Below, piece by piece: positions 16,283 to 20,422 of a stretch of 20,422 nt of DNA (position 1 is its first letter; each line of letters begins with the position of its first letter). Where the stretch lies: the NCBI GenBank assembly GCA_036397065.1, contig DASWJP010000201.1, forward strand, positions 1-20,422. The letters are read 5' to 3'. Below the pieces are notes generated by a model. It saw only the letters and a program-made list of their open reading frames with translations, was not told the DNA's origin and did not search any database. This DNA comes from JAJFGI01 sp036397065. GTDB lineage: Bacteria; Pseudomonadota; Alphaproteobacteria; Kiloniellales; J153. Made by a program: the position numbers and the translations under genes.

Positions 16283-16294
16283 CGGGTCGCGACC

Positions 16295-17779
16295 ATGATC
16301 ATGATCAAAAAAGCCGGCTTGATCGGCGGCGGTGTCATTGGCGCCGGTTGGGCGGCGCGCCTGGCGCTGACCGGCATCGACGTGGCGGTGTTCGATCCGG
16401 ACCCGGAGGCCGAGCGCAAGATCGGCGCGGTGCTGGACAATGCCCGCCGCGCCTATGGCAAGCTCACCTTGGCTCCGTTGCCGGCGCAAGGCGCCGTGCG
16501 CGTGGCGCCCACCATGGAGGCCGCCGTCGCCGAAGCGGACTTCGTCCAGGAAAGCCTGCCCGAGCGGGAAGACCTGAAGCGAAAAGTGCTGGCGGCGGTC
16601 AGCCGGGCGGTGCGGCCGGATGTGATTATTGCGTCGTCCACCTCGGGCCTGTTGCCCAGCCGCTTGCAGGCGGACATGGCCGGGCCGGAGCGCATGGTGG
16701 TCGGCCATCCCTTCAACCCGGTGTATCTGTTGCCCCTGGTGGAGGTGTGCGGCGGCGACCGGACATCGCCGCAGACGGTGACCCGTGCCATGGACTTCTA
16801 CCGGTCCATCGGCATGCATCCCTTGCATGTGCGCAAGGAGATCGACGGCTTCATCGCCGACCGGCTGTTGGAGGCGGTCTGGCGCGAGGCGCTGTGGCTT
16901 GTCAACGACGGCATCGCCACGACCACCGAAATCGACGATGCCATCCGCTATGGTGCCGGCTTGCGCTGGTCGTTCATGGGCACGTTCCTGATCTACCGTC
17001 TGGCCGGCGGCGAGGCCGGCATGCGCCATTTCCTGGAACAGTTCGGCCCGGCCCTGAAGCTGCCCTGGACCAAGCTGGAGGCGCCGGAGCTGACCGAGAC
17101 GCTGATCGAGCGCATCGCCGCGCAATCGGATGACCAGGCCGCCGGTGTCTCCATCCGCGAGCTGGAGCGGTTGCGCGACGATTGCCTGGTGGCGGTGCTG
17201 CAAGGCTTGCGCGGTCACAATTTTGCCGCCGGCGCGGTGCTCAACCGGCACGAGGAAAAGCTCTACGAGGCGACGCATCCCAGGATTATGGCCGACGATG
17301 ACGATTTGTCGCAGCCGCTGTCCCTGCATCGCGGGCGGGTGGAACCGGACTGGATCGATTACAACGGCCATATGACCGAAAGCCGGTATCTGCACGTCTT
17401 TGGCGATTCCTCGGATGCCCTGTTCCGCTATGTGGGCATCAATGCGGACTATCACGCGGCGGGCAAAAGCTACTACACCGTCGAGACCCATATCATGAAC
17501 CTGCGAGAGGTGGGCGCCGGAGCACCGCTGCACACCACCACCCAGATCCTGGCGGTGGATGACAAGCGCATGCACATCTTTCACTGCCTGTATGCCACCG
17601 ACGATGCGACTTTGCTGGCGACGGCCGAGCAGATGCTGCTGCACGTGGATACCAAAGCCGCCCGCACGGTGCCCGCCGATGCGGCGATCCTGACCCGGCT
17701 CAAGCGCATCGCCGCGGCGCACGGCAAGCTGCCGAAGCCGAACGGGGCGGGGCGATTCGTCGGCGCACCGCGAGCCTGA
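16295..17779 (+). CDS. lcdH: L-carnitine dehydrogenase fused to a hotdog (betainyl-CoA) thioesterase
   Basis: A 494-residue two-domain protein. Residues about 5-325 are a 3-hydroxyacyl-CoA-dehydrogenase-type enzyme: NAD motif GLIGGGVIGAGWAAR (8-22), SSTSG at 114-118, and catalytic-type His H138 in VVGHPFNPVYLLPLVEV. Residues about 343-480 are a 4HBT hotdog thioesterase with D355 in WIDYNGHMTESRY. By family knowledge, carnitine 3-dehydrogenase makes 3-dehydrocarnitine with NAD+, and the thioesterase releases glycine betaine from betainyl-CoA. These two activities are separate genes in Pseudomonas and fused in rhizobial carnitine clusters. It begins 12 bp after BKACE with a weak ribosome binding site; a second ATG six bases later is an alternative start. 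The next gene starts 4 bp after its stop. Confidence 0.93.
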   Translation: MIMIKKAGLIGGGVIGAGWAARLALTGIDVAVFDPDPEAERKIGAVLDNARRAYGKLTLAPLPAQGAVRVAPTMEAAVAEADFVQESLPEREDLKRKVLAAVSRAVRPDVIIASSTSGLLPSRLQADMAGPERMVVGHPFNPVYLLPLVEVCGGDRTSPQTVTRAMDFYRSIGMHPLHVRKEIDGFIADRLLEAVWREALWLVNDGIATTTEIDDAIRYGAGLRWSFMGTFLIYRLAGGEAGMRHFLEQFGPALKLPWTKLEAPELTETLIERIAAQSDDQAAGVSIRELERLRDDCLVAVLQGLRGHNFAAGAVLNRHEEKLYEATHPRIMADDDDLSQPLSLHRGRVEPDWIDYNGHMTESRYLHVFGDSSDALFRYVGINADYHAAGKSYYTVETHIMNLREVGAGAPLHTTTQILAVDDKRMHIFHCLYATDDATLLATAEQMLLHVDTKAARTVPADAAILTRLKRIAAAHGKLPKPNGAGRFVGAPRA

Positions 17780-17783
17780 CACC

Positions 17784-18944
17784 ATGGACTTCGCCCTCAG
17801 CCACGAACAGCAGCTGGTCGTCGAGACGGTGCGCGCCTTCGTCGAGACCGAGATGCTGCCTCTGGAGGCGGAGGTTGAGCGAACCGGCGCCGTGCCCCGC
17901 GAGGTGGGCCGCGAGATCCAGGACAAGGTCAAGGCGCTGGGTTTCTACGCGCCGAACATACCGGAGGAATGGGGGGGCGGCGGTCTCGACCATCTCACGT
18001 TTACGTTGTTGGAGCGGGAGCTGGGCCGCGCCGCCATGGCGCTGACCGTCTGGTGGGGGCGGCCGTCCAACATTCTCTGCGCCGGCAACGACGAACAGAA
18101 ACAGCGCTACCTGCTGCCCTGCGTGGCCGGTGAGCGCATGGATTGCCTGGCGATCACCGAACCGGGCGCCGGGTCGGATGCGCGCAATCTCTCGACCGTT
18201 GCCCGCCGGGACGGCGGCGACTGGGTGCTCAACGGCTCCAAGCATTTCATCAGCCACGCGGACATCGCCGACTTCGCCATCGTCTTCGCCGCCACCGGAG
18301 AGGACGCGACCCCGCGCGGTCCGCGCAAACGCATCACCTGTTTTCTGGTGGATCGGGGCACGCCTGGCTTCGAGATCAGGCCCGGCTATGCCGCCGTCTC
18401 GCACCGCGGCTATCACAACTGTGTCCTCTCCTTCGACGATTGCCGGGTGCCGGCGGCGCAAATGCTCGGCGCCGAGGGGCAGGGCCTGGAGATCATGGAC
18501 ACCTGGCTCTATGCCACGCGCCTGACGGTGGCCGCCATGAGCGTCGGCCGCGCCCGCCGGGTCTTCGACTTGACCGCCCAGTGGGCGGCCACCAGGCGTC
18601 AGTTCGGCCGCCCGATCGGCCGCTTTCAGGGCACCGGCTTCAAGCTGGCCGACATGATTACCGAGATCGATGCCGCCGATTGGTTGACCCTGTCCGCCGC
18701 CTGGCGCCTGGATCAAGGCTTGCCGGCGGCGCGCGAGATCGCCTCGGCCAAGCTCTTCGCCACCGAGATGTTGGGCCGTGCCACCGACAACGCGGTGCAG
18801 GTCTTCGGCGGCATGGGGCTGGTCAGCGATCTGCCGATCGAGCGGTTCTGGCGCGATGCCCGGGTGGAGCGCATCTGGGATGGCACCAGCGAGATACAGC
18901 GGCATATTATCGCCCGCGCCATCCTGCGCGAATACGGCGACTAG
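17784..18944 (+). CDS. Acyl-CoA dehydrogenase family protein (second copy), candidate gamma-butyrobetainyl-CoA/crotonobetainyl-CoA enzyme
   Basis: A 386-residue flavoprotein of the acyl-CoA dehydrogenase family. MDFALSHEQQLVVETVRAF opens the N-terminal helical domain. CLAITEPGAGSDARNL (about 115-130) and NGSKHFISHADIADFAIVF form the FAD-binding middle domain. The C-terminal helices hold RRQFGRPIGRFQ and QVFGGMGLVSDLPIERFWRDARVERIWDGTSEIQR. The residue at the usual Glu catalytic-base position is Asp (D366, codon 18879-18881), unlike E372 of the other dehydrogenase in this locus. It lies 4 bp after the carnitine dehydrogenase fusion and 14 bp before caiD. That position suggests it interconverts gamma-butyrobetainyl-CoA and crotonobetainyl-CoA, the role of CaiA in enterobacteria; substrate and direction are inferred. 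Confidence 0.9.
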   Translation: MDFALSHEQQLVVETVRAFVETEMLPLEAEVERTGAVPREVGREIQDKVKALGFYAPNIPEEWGGGGLDHLTFTLLERELGRAAMALTVWWGRPSNILCAGNDEQKQRYLLPCVAGERMDCLAITEPGAGSDARNLSTVARRDGGDWVLNGSKHFISHADIADFAIVFAATGEDATPRGPRKRITCFLVDRGTPGFEIRPGYAAVSHRGYHNCVLSFDDCRVPAAQMLGAEGQGLEIMDTWLYATRLTVAAMSVGRARRVFDLTAQWAATRRQFGRPIGRFQGTGFKLADMITEIDAADWLTLSAAWRLDQGLPAAREIASAKLFATEMLGRATDNAVQVFGGMGLVSDLPIERFWRDARVERIWDGTSEIQRHIIARAILREYGD

Positions 18945-18958
18945 GCGGGAGAACAGCC

Positions 18959-19741
18959 ATGCACGAGAGCGTCAAGATCACCCGCGACGGACCCATCTTC
19001 GAGGTGGTCCTCGACCGGCCCAAGGCGAATGCCATCGACGGCGCCACCAGCCGCGCCATGGGCGAGGCGTTCGTCACCTTCCGCGACGATCCGGCCCTGC
19101 GCGTGGCGATCCTGACCGGCGCGGGGACCCGCTTCTTTTCCGCCGGCTGGGACCTGAAGGCGGCGGCTGGTGGCGAGTCGGTGGAAGAGGATTTCGGCCC
19201 CGGCGGCTTCGGCGGCATTTCCGAATTGCCGAACCTGAACAAGCCGGTGATCGCCGCGGTCAACGGCATGGCGGTGGGCGGCGGCTTCGAGCTGTTCCTG
19301 GCTGCCGATCTGGTGGTGGCCGCCGAGCACGCCGAGTTTTTCCTCTCCGAGCTGCGCATGGGCGTGGTGCCCGATGCGGCCAGCTTCCGCCTGCCCAAGC
19401 AATTGCCCCGTCCGGTACTCATGGAGATGCTGCTGACCAGCCGCCATCTGAGCGCGCGCGACGCCCAAGGCCTGGGCCTAGTCAATCAGGTGGTGGCCGG
19501 CCCGGATGTCATGGACGCGGCGCGTGAGATGGCCGGCGAAATCCTCAAGGCCTCGCCTCTGGCGATGGCGGCGACCCTGGAGATCATCCGCATGGGCGAG
19601 GGCCTGTCCGTGGCCGAATGCTACCGAACCATGCGGAACAAGGGTTTCCCGGCCTTCGAGCGTTTGCTGGCCAGCGAGGATATCAAGGAAGGCCCGCGCG
19701 CCTTTGCCGAAAAGCGCGACCCTGTGTGGCGGGGCCGGTAG
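18959..19741 (+). CDS. caiD: Crotonobetainyl-CoA hydratase (carnitinyl-CoA dehydratase), CaiD
   Basis: A 260-residue crotonase-fold protein that aligns with E. coli CaiD (261 residues) nearly without gaps. LDRPKANAID, FRDDPALRVAILTGAG, FFSAGWDLKAAA, DFGPGGF and NKPVIAAVNG match CaiD positions 18-27, 41-56, 59-70, 79-84 and 94-103. The C-terminus EGPRAFAEKRDPVWRGR is almost identical. Both catalytic glutamates are present at the same numbers, E111 (GGGFEL) and E131 (LSELRMG). The oxyanion-hole segment SAGWDL is conserved. It hydrates crotonobetainyl-CoA to L-carnitinyl-CoA, which with the downstream carnitine dehydrogenase pathway implies use in the oxidative, aerobic direction. GGGAG lies seven bases before the ATG. 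It is the last gene of the rightward unit, ending 36 bp before the convergent zinc-finger gene; no terminator is evident. Confidence 0.93.
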   Translation: MHESVKITRDGPIFEVVLDRPKANAIDGATSRAMGEAFVTFRDDPALRVAILTGAGTRFFSAGWDLKAAAGGESVEEDFGPGGFGGISELPNLNKPVIAAVNGMAVGGGFELFLAADLVVAAEHAEFFLSELRMGVVPDAASFRLPKQLPRPVLMEMLLTSRHLSARDAQGLGLVNQVVAGPDVMDAAREMAGEILKASPLAMAATLEIIRMGEGLSVAECYRTMRNKGFPAFERLLASEDIKEGPRAFAEKRDPVWRGR

Positions 19742-19777
19742 GCCGGAACCTGCATCGCGTTTGATTGTGACACGACC

Positions 19778-20122
19778 TCATCCGGCGCAATCGATGCAGC
19801 GGTCGGTGGCCGGATCGACCTCCAGGCGCTTGGCCGGGATTTCCTCGTCGCAGGACACGCAATAGCCGTAATCGCCGGCTTCAAGCCGCTTCAAGGCGGC
19901 GTCGATTCGTTGCAGGCGGCCCCGTCGGCGGGCCTCCACCGCCTGCGCCATGGCCTGGACCTGCATGGCGTCCATGCGCGACAAACGCCCCACGCTTTGC
20001 TGATCCAGCTCGACCGGCCGGCGCTCCACCGCCGTGCTGCTGCTGATCTCCAGCAATGTGGTGCGTTCCTGTTCGAGACGCGCTTTGATCGCACCCAGGT
20101 CGAGTTTCTTGGGCTTGGCCAA
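19778..20122 (-). CDS. TraR/DksA-family C4 zinc-finger protein
   Basis: A 114-residue protein. An N-terminal helical, probably coiled-coil part (about 10-80, rich in E, R, Q, L) precedes a C-terminal zinc finger, C88-x2-C91-x17-C109-x2-C112 (YCVSCDEEIPAKRL ... RCIDC), the zf-dskA_traR signature. Proteins of this class bind the RNA polymerase secondary channel or are DksA-like relatives of unknown role. It is shorter than E. coli DksA (151 residues) and close to other short TraR/DksA-type proteins. The start is TTG, because no in-frame ATG or GTG lies nearby; AAAGG sits about nine bases upstream. It is convergent with caiD and divergent from the DUF1993 gene, so it is probably not part of the carnitine locus. 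Confidence 0.85.
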   Translation of the reverse strand: MAKPKKLDLGAIKARLEQERTTLLEISSSTAVERRPVELDQQSVGRLSRMDAMQVQAMAQAVEARRRGRLQRIDAALKRLEAGDYGYCVSCDEEIPAKRLEVDPATDRCIDCAG

Positions 20123-20320
20123 GACGATTGCCTTTCTGTCCCGTACGCCGGTCCATCGTGCATCAGCAGTCTAGGCCATACACCCCTTTCCTTGGCTATT
20201 CTTTCGGCGGGCAGCGCATCTTGATCGCCAAATGCCCGATCCCATGTACTGTTACCACCTCGGCCTGCCGATACGCGGCGGCCGGACCTTGTCATCCATG
20301 AACAATGATCGGGAGTTTAT

Positions 20321-20422
20321 ATGATCCACGAAACCGTTGTTCCGCAGTTCATTAAGATGTTGGGCAATTTGTCGGCGATCTTGGATAAAGGTGCGAAATA
20401 TGCCGAGGAGAAGAAGTTCGAT
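20321..20422 (+). CDS. DUF1993 family protein, N-terminal fragment (runs off the window)
   Basis: The first 34 codons of a gene that continues beyond the right edge. The ATG has GGGAG five bases upstream. VVPQFIKMLGNLSAILDKGA followed by AEEKKFD resembles the N-terminus of DUF1993 proteins (a pattern such as VPVFIRMLGNLSAILDKA), which are helical DinB-like proteins of unknown function. It is divergent from the zinc-finger gene across a 198-bp gap in which I found no convincing promoter pair. Confidence 0.75.
   Translation, partial: MIHETVVPQFIKMLGNLSAILDKGAKYAEEKKFD

Noticed and set aside
15680..17932. Very long open frame on the minus strand (about 750 codons) opposite the BKACE and carnitine dehydrogenase genes
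   Set aside because: The plus strand encodes clearly recognisable enzymes here. The antisense product is low-complexity, rich in His, Arg, Gln and Gly, and matches no family I know; it reflects GC-rich codon usage.

Overview
The window is GC-rich, densely packed bacterial DNA. Its DksA/TraR zinc-finger protein, DUF1993 protein and codon usage suggest a free-living proteobacterium, most likely an alphaproteobacterium of Rhodospirillales or Rhizobiales type; the taxonomy is inferred. I see no tRNA, rRNA, IS element or CRISPR array. Almost all of it is one catabolic locus for trimethylammonium compounds (gamma-butyrobetaine, crotonobetaine, L-carnitine, glycine betaine), arranged as two divergent operons around a BetI-like repressor and a tandem palindromic operator.

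Left edge (2-694, +): the C-terminal catalytic half of a Rieske oxygenase, with the Glu-containing metal motif known from carnitine and betaine monooxygenases. It meets the leftward operon tail to tail.

Leftward operon (8603 to 691, - strand, in transcription order): a class III PLP aminotransferase-like protein, two tandem PYROXD2/CrtI-like FAD oxidoreductases, a GcvT-fold folate-binding protein, and an ADP-forming acyl-CoA synthetase. The last four genes are packed within 10 bp of each other or overlap. An FAD enzyme plus a GcvT-fold partner recalls dimethylglycine/sarcosine dehydrogenases, so folate-linked demethylation is a reasonable but unproven idea. The synthetase could activate the substrate of the rightward operon.

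Control region (8604-8923): two copies of TGAACG-NN-CGTTCA, 23 bp apart.

Rightward unit (8924-19741, +): BetI-like TetR regulator, acyl-CoA dehydrogenase, PotFGHI-type ABC importer (binding protein, ATPase, two permeases), BKACE-type beta-keto acid cleavage enzyme, an L-carnitine dehydrogenase/thioesterase fusion, a second acyl-CoA dehydrogenase and a CaiD-type crotonobetainyl-CoA hydratase. The proposed flow is: uptake by the importer; CoA activation (perhaps by the ADP-forming synthetase); oxidation to crotonobetainyl-CoA; hydration to carnitinyl-CoA; release of carnitine; oxidation to 3-dehydrocarnitine; BKACE cleavage with acetyl-CoA to betainyl-CoA and acetoacetate; and thioesterase release of glycine betaine. 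The Rieske oxygenase and perhaps the FAD/GcvT proteins could then demethylate betaine.

Right edge: a DksA/TraR-type zinc-finger protein (-) and the first 34 codons of a DUF1993 protein (+), which look unrelated to the locus.
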